DNA of 64,000 bases, from NCBI GenBank assembly GCA_012103505.1, contig WLWP01000001.1:2046001-2110000 (forward strand), in the 5' to 3' direction. The position numbers and the translations under genes are program-made. Numbering within the stretch: the first letter of the stretch is position 1; every line of letters starts with the position of its first letter. Positions 50,163 to 58,855 of the stretch are shown here, in pieces. Source of the DNA: Pseudomonadales bacterium (GTDB lineage: Bacteria > Pseudomonadota > Gammaproteobacteria > Pseudomonadales > Azotimanducaceae). The notes beneath the pieces were generated by a model that was given only the letters and a program-made list of their open reading frames with translations, was not told where the DNA came from and made no database searches.

Positions 50163-50902
50163 GTGCCTCCAAACTAGGACCGACGCAGTTAGTTCCTGAC
50201 CCAGGTTCTCCATCAAAACCACTGCTAGCATCTCGCTTTTTGCGCGCGGAAATCCGTGCCCAGCTGAAGCGAATGGCTATCCGCTTAGGCGTACGCAAAC
50301 TACATGAAGCGCTTCCCGCCCAATGGGAAGTCCCTGACAGTGCGATTGCCACCTTGGCCATTGAGACTGTCCAAGCACTATGTCCGGATTTCATGATCAG
50401 GCATTGCTACCGGTCATATTGTTTCGGTGCGATTCTCGCAGCACGCAATAATACGAAGTTGGATCGCGAGACCTTTTTTGTCGCCGCGATGCTCCACGAT
50501 CTCGCCTTGAGCGACAAACACGCAAAGGACCCAGGCTCGTTTGAGTGGGTTGGCGCCAAGCTTGCTTACGACTTTTGCCTTAATGCCGAGCAAGCGGAAG
50601 AACGAGCTGCCATGATTCACAATTCAATTGCACTACACACTTCCCTTGGCGTTGCCCATCGGCACGTACCGGAGATCGCCATGTTGCACTTTGGTACAGC
50701 AATGGATCTATTTGGCATGCGCTTAGATGAGATTCCACCAAACCTCCTACAGTCAGTGTTGACTGAGTATCCGCGATCGAGGTTCAAGGCCGAATTCTCA
50801 CCCTGCTTACGTCACCAAGCAGAAACAAAGCCTAGCAGCCAGATTGCTGGGTCCGTTGGAATCGGAATCCTAGACAGAATCAAGCTTGACCTCGAGGACT
50901 AG
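50159..50902 (+). CDS. HD-domain protein
   Basis: A 247-residue protein with a metal-dependent phosphohydrolase (HD) domain. The central DRETFFVAAMLHDLALSDKH has the His-Asp pair, an earlier histidine is in RHCYRSYCFG, and later ones in MIHNSIALHTSLG. This cyanamide-hydratase-like arrangement is common beside GST genes. It may hydrolyse or hydrate a small molecule rather than a nucleotide. GTG start overlapping the GST stop by 4 bp, so the two proteins are likely made together. Confidence 0.82.
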   Translation: MSASKLGPTQLVPDPGSPSKPLLASRFLRAEIRAQLKRMAIRLGVRKLHEALPAQWEVPDSAIATLAIETVQALCPDFMIRHCYRSYCFGAILAARNNTKLDRETFFVAAMLHDLALSDKHAKDPGSFEWVGAKLAYDFCLNAEQAEERAAMIHNSIALHTSLGVAHRHVPEIAMLHFGTAMDLFGMRLDEIPPNLLQSVLTEYPRSRFKAEFSPCLRHQAETKPSSQIAGSVGIGILDRIKLDLED

Positions 50903-51002
50903 AAATCCATGAAATGATTCGACGCAAGCAACGTAAAGGAAACGTTTGCTTAGTCGCAAACAGTGCTAGAGTGGGAACAACGTAACGCCTAGGAGACCGA
51001 CA

Positions 51003-51473
51003 ATGGAACGTGATAGTTACCTAGATGGCATTAGAGGCGCGTGGCTCGGCGAACTATTGGGCGAAGCTTTCTTTACCGCCCTTGCAGAGCGGACTGATGA
51101 TGAGTCCATGCGCGCAGCATGGCGCACTCTGGCAGAGCTCGAGAACGTAACCGGCAAGAAGATGGCAAAGTTGCTCGAGGTTAACGGCGAAGCTGCGGTG
51201 ACAGAAGAAAGCATTGAGATCAACGAAGAGATTCTCGATCAGTACACCAAAGGTAATCATCTTGATTCGATGCAGCGGTTGAAGGATGTTGTAGCGAAAG
51301 CGATCGTACGATTCGACCAGCTTCTTGCGATCGCACCTGAATCCGATATCCAGTCTGTGCAGTTTTTAGTCCAGCACGAACAAGCTCTACAGACCTTCGC
51401 TGATCGAGAGATTTCAGGTGATCATGCGCATGCGCTAGATGATGCTCAAGCGTTAATCGCCAGCGCTAATTGA
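51003..51473 (+). CDS. Helical protein of unknown function, ferritin-like character
   Basis: A 156-residue, almost entirely helical acidic protein. The pattern GELLGEAFFTALAERTDDESMRAAWRTLAELE, read as LGEAFFTALAERT then WRTLAELENVTG, and a later VQFLVQHEQALQTFADRE resemble the Glu/His-bearing helices of ferritin-like or rubrerythrin-like four-helix proteins, but I cannot trace a full di-iron motif. It has a strong TAGGAGA ribosome-binding site. It stands alone between the HD gene and a convergent VOC gene. Function not assigned. Confidence 0.7.
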   Translation: MERDSYLDGIRGAWLGELLGEAFFTALAERTDDESMRAAWRTLAELENVTGKKMAKLLEVNGEAAVTEESIEINEEILDQYTKGNHLDSMQRLKDVVAKAIVRFDQLLAIAPESDIQSVQFLVQHEQALQTFADREISGDHAHALDDAQALIASAN

Positions 51474-51513
51474 CACGCAGACGACGAGTCAATCAGCGAG
51501 GAAAGACTGTGTG

Positions 51514-51975
51514 TTAGTCCCAGGTAGTATCGGCATTGCCGACTTGACCAAGTCCAGGTGCTAACAGTCCCTGCCCTGGAACATGGTTTGCCTCAATGCG
51601 GATCCCGTCCGGGTCTTCGAAAAGCACAGAGTAGTAGCCGGGTGCAAAGCCATCTTCCTGAGGTGGGTGCACGATGAGCGCACCGATCTCAATAGCGATC
51701 TCGTGTATTTCATCCACGTCTTCTCGACTTCGGGCTCGAAAGCAAAAGTGGTGCAATCCAGGGCGCCGCTGATGGTATCCGTCCTGGGTGTATGGCTCGT
51801 GACTCGCAGAGATCGTTATCCCAGTTCGACCGCCTACGCCATAAATGCCGCTTTCATTGTCGTTTACCAGGGTCAATCCCATCCCAGTTAACAATCTTCG
51901 ATAAAACGGTATGGATTTCGTCAGATCTGACACGGACAGCTGTATGTGTGCAATCCCATTAATTTCAGCCACCAC
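51514..51975 (-). CDS. VOC-superfamily protein
   Basis: A 153-residue glyoxalase-like protein with metal ligands seen as His in GIAHIQLSVSDLTKSIPFY, His in RPGLHHFCFRARSRED, and Glu in LFEDPDGIRIEANHV. The FEDPDGIRIE end is characteristic of catechol dioxygenase/glyoxalase-I-type proteins. An AAGGAGG site lies just upstream of two adjacent GTG codons (51975 and 51972); either may be used. It is convergent with the helical protein at 51003 and divergent from the small gene at 52107. Substrate unknown. Confidence 0.85.
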   Translation of the reverse strand: MVAEINGIAHIQLSVSDLTKSIPFYRRLLTGMGLTLVNDNESGIYGVGGRTGITISASHEPYTQDGYHQRRPGLHHFCFRARSREDVDEIHEIAIEIGALIVHPPQEDGFAPGYYSVLFEDPDGIRIEANHVPGQGLLAPGLGQVGNADTTWD

Positions 51976-52106
51976 AACCTCCTTTTCGAGTTAACGTTTG
52001 AGCAACTGCTACCACAAGCCTTGGGGCTAAGTTATCGTATGTTGCTAAACCTAAGCCTTCTAGCGTTTTCGTGTAAAATACGACGCGCTAAAAATCACAG
52101 AGTAAA

Positions 52107-52388
52107 ATGAAATCTGACGTAGATAAGCTCCTGAAGAAGAACGAGCAACTCAACCAGCTAGATTTGGTTAAAGTCGTCAGCCATGTGCAACGAGAAATCG
52201 AAGATGGTGACTGGGTGTTAAATACTCTGATGTTGGAAGGGTACGACGTACCATTCAAATACAGGCGTAAGAAGAAGTATCAAAACCTCAAAGGCGCCCC
52301 AGTTAATCTCACTTACTACCCAGAAATCGAACAAGTTGCAGGTTTCGATGTTGAAGTGATGAAGGTTGTTCGAGTTCGCAAGGGCTAG
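52107..52388 (+). CDS. Small conserved-looking hypothetical protein
   Basis: A 93-residue charged protein with an N-terminal predicted helix (VDKLLKKNEQLNQLDLVKVVSHVQRE in part) and a C-terminal basic region YRRKKKYQNLKGAPVNLTYY. I do not recognise it. The even codon use, a start close to a plausible promoter and lack of overlap with other genes favour a real gene. The alternation of basic and aromatic residues could suit nucleic-acid or partner binding, but there is no direct evidence. It ends 24 bp before the convergent carboxyltransferase. Confidence 0.6.
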   Translation: MKSDVDKLLKKNEQLNQLDLVKVVSHVQREIEDGDWVLNTLMLEGYDVPFKYRRKKKYQNLKGAPVNLTYYPEIEQVAGFDVEVMKVVRVRKG

Positions 52389-52412
52389 CGCCGAACAACC
52401 CGCGCGCGCTAC

Positions 52413-53966
52413 TCAGGGCCGATAGCTCGAACCCGCTCGCCGACCGAGTTGTGAAGGCAACATTCGCCACGCATCCTCGACAAAATCGACCAACAGCGGA
52501 CGTGTCTCGCGAGGATCTATGATGTCTTCGATACCAAACGCGTGCGCATTTCGGAACGGAGAGGAAATGGATTGTAGCATTGCCTCTATTTCTGCGCGTT
52601 TCGCTTCCGGGTCATCTGCCTCTTCTATGTCTCTTTTGTAAGCAATCGCTGTACCACCTTCGATATGCATGGAGCCACCATGTGTTGAGGGCCAGGCGTA
52701 GCGTCGATAGAAACCGTCACTGCGGCTATGCAAACCACCAGCGACGCCGTACAGCTGGCGCACAACAAAACAAATATATGGCGTTCTACTCGCTGACATC
52801 GCGGTGACGACACGGGCGCCCGCCCGAATTATCCCCATCTCCTCCTGAGCTGGCCCAACCGAAAACCCAGGTTCATCAGCAAAGTAAACCAACGGTAAAT
52901 GGAAGGTGTCGCAGAGATCTAAGAGTCGCAACGTCTTCTCCCCAGCCGCGATATCCATCGAGCCACCATTAAACTTCGGGTTGTTAGCCATCACCCCACA
53001 CGGGATACCGTTGACCCGCGCAAGGCCGGTAACTCGAGCTCGACCGTAGTACGGTCCAATTTCGAAAAAGCTGTCGCGATCAAGAACCGCTTGCAAGATC
53101 TTCTTCGGATCGTAAATCTGTCGGCGATTCTTAGGCACGATCGAGAGTAGCTCTTCTTCGCGACGGTTCGGGTCATCCTCGCTGGGTAGACGTGGTGGCA
53201 ACTCCCAAACGTTTGTCGGTAAAAAGGAGAGGAAGCGTCGTACTTGTCGTAGGGCGTCTTGCTCGTCCTCAGCGAGATTCATAATCACGCCGTTCTTAAC
53301 CTGAATGCGTTCGTCGCCGAGATCTTCTTTGGTTATGGCCCTGCCTGTGGCCTGTTCCACAACTTTGGGCCCAGCAACGAATACTTGGCTGGTGTTCTTC
53401 ACCATAACGTTGAAATGGCACAGACAAGCCTGGACCGCAGGAAGACCCGCCACAGAGCCGAGCACCGCGCTTACTACTGGCACTGTATCGAGCATCTCGG
53501 CGGTCCGGCCGCCGCCGGTACTGTCGCCCGGTAAATAGGTCCGCCCAATTTGTTCAAAAGTCTTTACGCTGCCGCCAGTAGCGTCTAATAGATGTACGAA
53601 GGGAATCTTCGCTTTAACGGCGTAGTCTTCTATATGGCCACGCTTGTTACCGATCGAAGCATCCGCAGCCCCCCCTCGGATAGTGAAATCACCACCTGAA
53701 AAGGCGATCTTGCGACCGTCCACTTTGCAGGTACCAATCACCGTATTCAAAGGCTTCAGATGTTCGACCCGGTCACCCTCCCAAGTTGCGGTGCCCGTGA
53801 GTGCTCCTATCTCCTGAAAACTCTCCTCATCGGCGAGAAGGTCGATCCGCTCGCGTACCGTTAGCTTGTTTCGCTCGTGCTGGAACGCGACCCCGTCTGA
53901 GCCACCCATTTCGGCGGCCATGGCCTTTTGTCTTTCCAGCTCATCGACGTCTTGCTGCCAACTCAT
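52413..53966 (-). CDS. Acyl-CoA carboxylase, carboxyltransferase subunit
   Basis: A 517-residue carboxyltransferase of the propionyl-CoA/methylcrotonyl-CoA carboxylase beta type. The two crotonase-like halves are visible: FSGGDFTIRGGAADASIGNKRGHIEDYAV in the first (in part FTIRGGAADASIGNK), and GVMANNPKFNGGSMDIAAGEK plus YFADEPGFSVGPAQEE in the second. It moves a carboxyl group from biotin to an acyl-CoA. The biotin carboxylase/carrier subunit is not adjacent, which is unusual for this family, so it relies on one coded elsewhere or has specialised for a related carboxylated CoA ester. Confidence 0.88.
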   Translation of the reverse strand: MSWQQDVDELERQKAMAAEMGGSDGVAFQHERNKLTVRERIDLLADEESFQEIGALTGTATWEGDRVEHLKPLNTVIGTCKVDGRKIAFSGGDFTIRGGAADASIGNKRGHIEDYAVKAKIPFVHLLDATGGSVKTFEQIGRTYLPGDSTGGGRTAEMLDTVPVVSAVLGSVAGLPAVQACLCHFNVMVKNTSQVFVAGPKVVEQATGRAITKEDLGDERIQVKNGVIMNLAEDEQDALRQVRRFLSFLPTNVWELPPRLPSEDDPNRREEELLSIVPKNRRQIYDPKKILQAVLDRDSFFEIGPYYGRARVTGLARVNGIPCGVMANNPKFNGGSMDIAAGEKTLRLLDLCDTFHLPLVYFADEPGFSVGPAQEEMGIIRAGARVVTAMSASRTPYICFVVRQLYGVAGGLHSRSDGFYRRYAWPSTHGGSMHIEGGTAIAYKRDIEEADDPEAKRAEIEAMLQSISSPFRNAHAFGIEDIIDPRETRPLLVDFVEDAWRMLPSQLGRRAGSSYRP

Positions 53967-54074
53967 ATCGACCCCTACCTCGTAGATTGAAGACCTAGTA
54001 TGCCAAAACCCAGAAGCAAAATGCCTTGGGTAGACCTTAAAGTGACAAACGCCAGTTCTGGCAAGTCGTACAGT

Positions 54075-54878
54075 TCAAACAAACCGACAGGAGATACCCC
54101 CTAACGGACCATAGTCGGCATGGATAGTGTCACCCTGGCCTACCGCTATCGGGGCAGTAAACGAACCAGACAAAATAATCTGGCCGGGCTCTAGACTAAC
54201 GCCGTGAGGTGCAAAGCGTTTCGCTACCCAACAAATCCCATTCGCTGGGTGGTTCAGGACAGCAGCAGCCAACCCCGTCTCTTCGATAACTCCATTGAGG
54301 TACAAAATGCCTCCACACCAACGCAGATCTCTCTCAGTCGGTTTTATCGGTCGCCCACCGATAACAATACCCGCATTCCCTGCATTGTCTGCTACGGTGT
54401 CTGCTACTTTCCGCGTATATCCCGTCTCTGGATCTTTCCGATGACTACGTGCGGCGATGATCTCTAGCGCGGGGACGACGTAGTCCGTCGCATTGAGAAC
54501 ATCGAATATGGTCACATGCTCACCTGCCAGGCGATCTTTCAACACGAAAGCCAACTCGGCCTCAATACGTGGATCACAAAATTGCGCGGCTTCAATTTCA
54601 CCACCATCCGCAAACACCATGCTATCGAGCAATACCCCGAAATCTGGCTCAGTAATATTTAGCGCCTTCTGCATCGCTCTCGAGGTATAACCAATTTTGT
54701 ACCCGACTAAGCGATCACCAGACGCAATCTTCCTTTGCACGACTTGTTCCTGGATCGAATAAGCCTGATCGAGACTAAGATCGGGATACCTAAGCGACAG
54801 CGCCCTAATGGGCTGCCTATTTTCTTCCGCAGCGCATAAGTCTATTGCCGCCTGTTCGATGTCTTGTTGAGTTAACAT
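54075..54878 (-). CDS. 2-Oxopent-4-enoate hydratase / oxalocrotonate decarboxylase-type enzyme
   Basis: A 267-residue enzyme of the MhpD/DmpE/DmpH family. It has AYSIQEQVVQRKIASGDRLVGYKIG (in part SGDRLVGYKIG), the metal-binding acidic pair in RIEAELAFVLKD, TDYVVPALEI, and NAGNAGIVIGG. These enzymes hydrate 2-hydroxypenta-2,4-dienoate or decarboxylate 4-oxalocrotonate after ring cleavage. It is the last gene of the LigAB/aldehyde-dehydrogenase operon, starting 14 bp after the LigB stop. The pathway's usual aldolase and acetaldehyde dehydrogenase are not in the window. Confidence 0.88.
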   Translation of the reverse strand: MLTQQDIEQAAIDLCAAEENRQPIRALSLRYPDLSLDQAYSIQEQVVQRKIASGDRLVGYKIGYTSRAMQKALNITEPDFGVLLDSMVFADGGEIEAAQFCDPRIEAELAFVLKDRLAGEHVTIFDVLNATDYVVPALEIIAARSHRKDPETGYTRKVADTVADNAGNAGIVIGGRPIKPTERDLRWCGGILYLNGVIEETGLAAAVLNHPANGICWVAKRFAPHGVSLEPGQIILSGSFTAPIAVGQGDTIHADYGPLGGISCRFV

Positions 54879-54892
54879 GCCGAGCTCCTAGC

Positions 54893-55723
54893 TTAGTGGG
54901 TTGCGTTAACTTGGACCGTACCTATTGTGCAACCCACCGCAAATATCGGGATGGGTTGGTAGTAGTCGACCTTTGCAGGCATACCTTGAGTAGCACCCGC
55001 CAAAGCAATGAATGTACGTATCTCAAAACCACCTTGACCCGCCTCGGCATAAGTTTCTTCGTCCGAGTAGGACAACAACATATCTTTATCGTTGGACTCC
55101 CAACGGGCAAGAAACTCTCGATCCCATTCTTCATTAATTTTTCCGGAGTCTGGCGTTGCAGGCCAATGAGAGATTCCACCTGTTGCGATGACCGCAATGC
55201 GTTCCGGGGCTGCGGTGCACGCTCGGCCCAACGCTTCACCAAATGCCCAGGCGCGATGTAGCGGCGTTAGGGGTGGGCCCTGGCAGTTGATATTCGCGGG
55301 GATAATCGGCAGATCACTATCTGGCGTGAGAAAATGCAAAGGCACGCTGATGCCATGATCGAATTTCCATTCTTCCGCATAAGCAACGTCTACATCTTCA
55401 AGCAGCGATTGAATCAGTCTTTTCGATAGTTCCGGCGCGCCTGGAAATGTCGTACGCGGAATACCGAGCCAATCCGGATCCTCTATAGGGCCGGTGTACT
55501 CGTCGGCCATACCCATGCAATAGGCTGGCATGTTGTCCATAAAAAAATTGGCAAAATGTTCGGCCGCGATGACGACCAGCACGTCGGGCTGCGCGGCGCG
55601 TAGCTCGCTCTGCATTTGTGCAAACGCGCTATACAGCTCTGCCACATGTTGAGGGTCTGCCATGTCTTTGCGGCCTGTGATTCCTGGACCGTGCGAACAC
55701 ACACCCGCAAAAACTAAACTCAT
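54893..55723 (-). CDS. LigB-type extradiol ring-cleavage dioxygenase, catalytic subunit
   Basis: A 276-residue class III extradiol dioxygenase subunit. Iron ligands fit H11 (VCSHGPGITG), H56 (VVIAAEHFANF) and E234 (GGFEIRTF); a second-sphere catalytic base histidine is in IATGGISHWPATP. Together with the alpha subunit upstream it forms a protocatechuate-4,5-dioxygenase-type enzyme that opens catechol-type rings next to a hydroxyl group. Its ATG overlaps the LigA stop as ATGA, ensuring matched synthesis. The exact aromatic substrate (protocatechuate, gallate or a catechol) is not shown. Confidence 0.9.
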   Translation of the reverse strand: MSLVFAGVCSHGPGITGRKDMADPQHVAELYSAFAQMQSELRAAQPDVLVVIAAEHFANFFMDNMPAYCMGMADEYTGPIEDPDWLGIPRTTFPGAPELSKRLIQSLLEDVDVAYAEEWKFDHGISVPLHFLTPDSDLPIIPANINCQGPPLTPLHRAWAFGEALGRACTAAPERIAVIATGGISHWPATPDSGKINEEWDREFLARWESNDKDMLLSYSDEETYAEAGQGGFEIRTFIALAGATQGMPAKVDYYQPIPIFAVGCTIGTVQVNATH

Positions 55724-56034
55724 ATCGCCCCCTGCCCATCGGTAGTGGCGTATAGACCCGCCCTGACATTGCCATGAATTTGTAAGGCATCGCGCATCGC
55801 TTGTATGTAATCAGGCCACGCATATCCACACATCGCGGCGAAGTGCATCAGGATCTGACCGTTAACGCCCAATATGTAGAGTAAGCCTATGTCTTCGTCC
55901 TCTATAGCCTGACGTTCCTCGATGTCTAGTTTGAACTTGCTCAGAACAGATTCCTTGTCAGCGCGAAAGCGGCCTTGGAGCTCCTCGTCACGATTCAGCT
56001 GATACAGTAGTTTTTGCAAGCCGTATAAGCTCAT
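55720..56034 (-). CDS. LigA-type extradiol dioxygenase alpha subunit
   Basis: A 104-residue all-helical subunit: YGLQKLLYQLNRDEELQGRF near the start, EERQAIEDEDIGLLYILGVNGQILMHFA in the centre (in part IGLLYILGVNGQ), then MCGYAWPDYIQAM. This is the LigA fold, which closes the LigB active site and helps bind the ring carboxylate. The alpha subunit is separate here, whereas some relatives have the two fused. It starts 5 bp downstream of the aldehyde dehydrogenase stop and overlaps LigB by 4 bp. Confidence 0.88.
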   Translation of the reverse strand: MSLYGLQKLLYQLNRDEELQGRFRADKESVLSKFKLDIEERQAIEDEDIGLLYILGVNGQILMHFAAMCGYAWPDYIQAMRDALQIHGNVRAGLYATTDGQGAI

Positions 56035-56039
56035 TCTAT

Positions 56040-57572
56040 CTATCCTCCTAGAACTGGGACTTTGTGCGCCCCATGCGCTATACAGACGTTTTTAGTTTCC
56101 ATGTAGAAGTCGAAGCTATAGTCACCGCCGTCTCGGCCAACACCCGACATTTTCATACCGCCAAACGGCGACGGTAGGTTGCGATTATTTTCCGAATTCA
56201 CCCACAACATGCCTGCTTCTACTTTTTTCGCCATACGCATCGCGCGGCCTGTGTTTTCTGTCCAGATGTAACCCGCGAGTCCATAGTCAGTATCGTTGGC
56301 GAGAGTGACAGCCTCTGCCTCTGTTGCAAACGTCATCGCCGTGAGGACTGGTCCAAATATCTCTTCTCGAGCAACACGCATGGAATTGTCAGCGTCAACA
56401 AACAGTGTCGGCGAGACATAGTTGCCTGCACCAAGATCGGTACGCCGCTGACCACCTACCAATATGCGTGCGCCATCTTGTTCTGCTACTTCGAAGTAAC
56501 CGCATACTTTCTCGCAATGATCAGTGTGGACAAGGGGACCCACTTCAGTGTCCGGATCTAGGGGATGTCCCACATTGAGTTTCTTGACGCGAGCTTCGAG
56601 CGCATGCATAAATTTTGGGGCTATGCCGTTTTGAATTAACAAACGACTCGACGACGTACAACGCTGTCCATTTAGGCTGTAGATCATGAACACGACCGCA
56701 TCCAACGCGCGCTCAAAGTCGGCATCGTCGAAGACGATGACTGGGTTCTTGCCACCTAACTCAAAGTGAACGCGCTTCAGTGTGTCAGCGCTCTGACGCA
56801 TAATGTGGCTACCCGTCGCCGACTCCCCTACCAGTGCAACCGCTCGAATTGCTGGATGTTCCGTAAGACGCTTACCAACCACCTCGCCGTAGCCGTTTAC
56901 CATATTCCAGACACCTGGTGGCAAACCCGCTTCCTGCGCGATCTCAGCTAACAAGTAAGCGCTTAGGGGCGATAGCTCAGCGGGTTTGTGCACGACCGTA
57001 CAACCCGCCGCAAGCGCAGGCGCTATCTTCCATGTCGCGAGCATGAAAGGCGTATTCCAAGGAGTAATAATGCCGACCGGACCCACCGGCGAACGCATTG
57101 TGTAATTGGTGTGATCAGCCTGATAAAGCGCTTGGCCGTTTTCCGCCTCGGGGGCCTTGTCAGCAAAAAACCTAAAGTTTGCAGCCCCACGTATCGCTGC
57201 TTGTTTCATGAAACGGATCGGTTGACCGCAATCGACCGACTCGACCAACGCGATTTCATCCGCTCGCTCCGTAATCAGATCAGCTAAGTGATTCAGGATC
57301 TTTTTGCGCTCGGCGCCTGGGACATCTCGCCAAGTCTCGAATGCCTGTGCGGCGGCCTCACAGGCTTGGTCCATATCAGATTCAGTCCCAGCAACCACAT
57401 CACCGAGAGAGGTATTGTCCGCCGGGGACAGATTGGCAAAGACCTCAGCGTCTTCGGGGAGAATGGCTTTCCCGGCAACGACGTGGCCCAAGACTTGTTC
57501 CTTAAATCTCAGTAGATAGCTATCCGCCTGTTGTGTATTTTGCTCTAGGGCACTCTGTTCAGATGCGCTCAT
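56040..57572 (-). CDS. Aldehyde dehydrogenase, hydroxymuconic-semialdehyde type
   Basis: A 510-residue NAD-dependent aldehyde dehydrogenase. The active-site glutamate is E271 in HFELGGKNPVIVFDDADFE and the nucleophile is C305 in LNGQRCTSSSR; TPWNTPFMLATWK and GPVLTAMTF belong to the cofactor and substrate channels. In order with LigAB and the hydratase, it most likely oxidises the ring-cleavage semialdehyde, as HpaE, DmpC or LigC-type steps do. First gene of the four-gene meta-cleavage operon; ATG at 57572. Confidence 0.92.
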   Translation of the reverse strand: MSASEQSALEQNTQQADSYLLRFKEQVLGHVVAGKAILPEDAEVFANLSPADNTSLGDVVAGTESDMDQACEAAAQAFETWRDVPGAERKKILNHLADLITERADEIALVESVDCGQPIRFMKQAAIRGAANFRFFADKAPEAENGQALYQADHTNYTMRSPVGPVGIITPWNTPFMLATWKIAPALAAGCTVVHKPAELSPLSAYLLAEIAQEAGLPPGVWNMVNGYGEVVGKRLTEHPAIRAVALVGESATGSHIMRQSADTLKRVHFELGGKNPVIVFDDADFERALDAVVFMIYSLNGQRCTSSSRLLIQNGIAPKFMHALEARVKKLNVGHPLDPDTEVGPLVHTDHCEKVCGYFEVAEQDGARILVGGQRRTDLGAGNYVSPTLFVDADNSMRVAREEIFGPVLTAMTFATEAEAVTLANDTDYGLAGYIWTENTGRAMRMAKKVEAGMLWVNSENNRNLPSPFGGMKMSGVGRDGGDYSFDFYMETKNVCIAHGAHKVPVLGG

Positions 57573-57729
57573 TCCGTTTCCTTGCCAAGAAAAAAGTTAA
57601 CTTGTTCAGTGACAATTTATCTTACTCTTTGGCGGCAAGCGATTCCGCAATTTGCTTTTCAACGACAGTGACCCTACCAACAGAGTCTGCCGGTACATCC
57701 AGGCGATTGATCGCTGATAATTTAAATTC

Positions 57730-57759
57730 ATTTGTATTTATATAAATTTGTATTTATAT
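57730..57759. promoter_or_regulatory. AT-rich repeat/palindrome upstream of the SRPBCC-ArsR genes
   Basis: The 14-mer ATTTGTATTTATAT is repeated at 57730-57743 and 57746-57759, a 16-bp period, and the junction contains the perfect palindrome ATTTATATAAAT (57736-57747). AT-rich inverted sites of this sort suit ArsR-type repressors; the site ends 31 bp before the GTG of the SRPBCC gene. Confidence 0.5.
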
Positions 57760-57790
57760 TTCATGTTTTCGAGATCGAGATGAATTACAA

Positions 57791-58429
57791 GTGACTCAAG
57801 AGCAATCGGAGATCGAACGCAAAATACAATCGATGGTATGGGAAGGCGAGCCGTCTCGGGCGGTGATCACCCAACGCACCTACCCGACGGAAATTGAAGA
57901 CTTATGGGACGCCATAGTTACCCCTGAACGATTGTCACGCTGGTTCCTCCCTATAACTGGCGATCTTCGTGAAGGCGGTCGTTACCAGTTAGAAGGCAAT
58001 GCCGGTGGGACTATCACCCAGTGCAAAGCACCTAATCTAGTTAGCGTCACCTGGGAAATGTTCGGGGACATTGGTTGGCTCAACGTGAACCTCGAAGCAT
58101 TGGGGAACCAGTCAACGCGCCTGACTCTTGAACATATCGCGCACGAGACCGCAGATACGCTCCAGTTCTGGGATCAGTATGGTCCTGGGGCCTTGGGAGT
58201 TGGCTGGGACTTGGGTTTGTCTGGGCTGCCTAAATACCTGGCAAGCGCAGATGATTTCAACCCAGAGGTCGAGGAAACCTGGGTAGCCTCAGCCGAAGGC
58301 CGTGACTTTATCCGCTCCTGCAGCGACGAGTGGGTCGCAGCCGCGCTGGCATATGGTACGGACTCACAACAAGCACAAGAGGCCGGTGATCGCACAGTAG
58401 CTTTTTACACAGGCGATGCAGTCGAGTGA
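57791..58429 (+). CDS. SRPBCC (AHSA1-like) domain protein
   Basis: A 212-residue protein of the START/SRPBCC fold, AHSA1 subgroup: RTYPTEIEDLWDAIVTPERLSRWFLPITGDLREGG (here ITQRTYPTEIEDLWDAI and LSRWFLP) is the typical opening, and CKAPNLVSVTWE and RLTLEHIA mark the beta sheet. The C-terminal tail from about residue 165 is longer than the usual domain. These proteins bind a hydrophobic ligand; function unknown. It starts at GTG, and a 4-codon upstream frame (57780-57794) ends across this start (GTGA). An ArsR gene follows 38 bp downstream, a frequent pairing. Confidence 0.82.
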   Translation: MTQEQSEIERKIQSMVWEGEPSRAVITQRTYPTEIEDLWDAIVTPERLSRWFLPITGDLREGGRYQLEGNAGGTITQCKAPNLVSVTWEMFGDIGWLNVNLEALGNQSTRLTLEHIAHETADTLQFWDQYGPGALGVGWDLGLSGLPKYLASADDFNPEVEETWVASAEGRDFIRSCSDEWVAAALAYGTDSQQAQEAGDRTVAFYTGDAVE

Positions 58430-58467
58430 TAGCCCAAAGTGAGTCAACTACGGTGTCGTCTTAACTA

Positions 58468-58800
58468 ATGCATGCATTAGATATTCTCGGTGACCCCGTA
58501 CGTCGTCGTATTCTGGAGTTACTCACGACCGGCGAACAATCTTCTGGGGAGGTCGTCGCTGTCATCGCTCAGGAGTTCGCCATTAGCCAACCTGCCGTTT
58601 CCCACCAACTCAAGGTGCTTCGGGAGAGCGGATTCACCAGTGTTCGACCCGAAGGCCAACGGCGCATATATGCACTTAGCCCTGGACCAATTACCGAAGT
58701 TGAACAGTGGTTGGAACCTTTCCGTCAATTCTGGGACCACAAGCTGGGCGCGCTTGCCACCGAAATAGCGCGTGGCAAGAAAAAGCAGAGTAAGCCATAA
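58468..58800 (+). CDS. ArsR-family transcriptional regulator
   Basis: A 110-residue winged-helix repressor. LDILGDPVRRRILELLTTGE is the classic ArsR opening, and FAISQPAVSHQLKVLRESGF is the recognition helix region; the wing includes VRPEGQRRIYALS. There is no metal-binding cysteine pair, so it probably senses something other than a heavy metal, as usual for ArsR proteins paired with SRPBCC partners. It has no clear ribosome-binding site and presumably shares the SRPBCC transcript. Likely autoregulator through the AT-rich site upstream. Confidence 0.9.
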   Translation: MHALDILGDPVRRRILELLTTGEQSSGEVVAVIAQEFAISQPAVSHQLKVLRESGFTSVRPEGQRRIYALSPGPITEVEQWLEPFRQFWDHKLGALATEIARGKKKQSKP

Positions 58801-58855
58801 GTCTGTCTGTGGAACTATTGGTCGGGGTAAGTCCCTGGCCGCCTCCCTCTATTGC

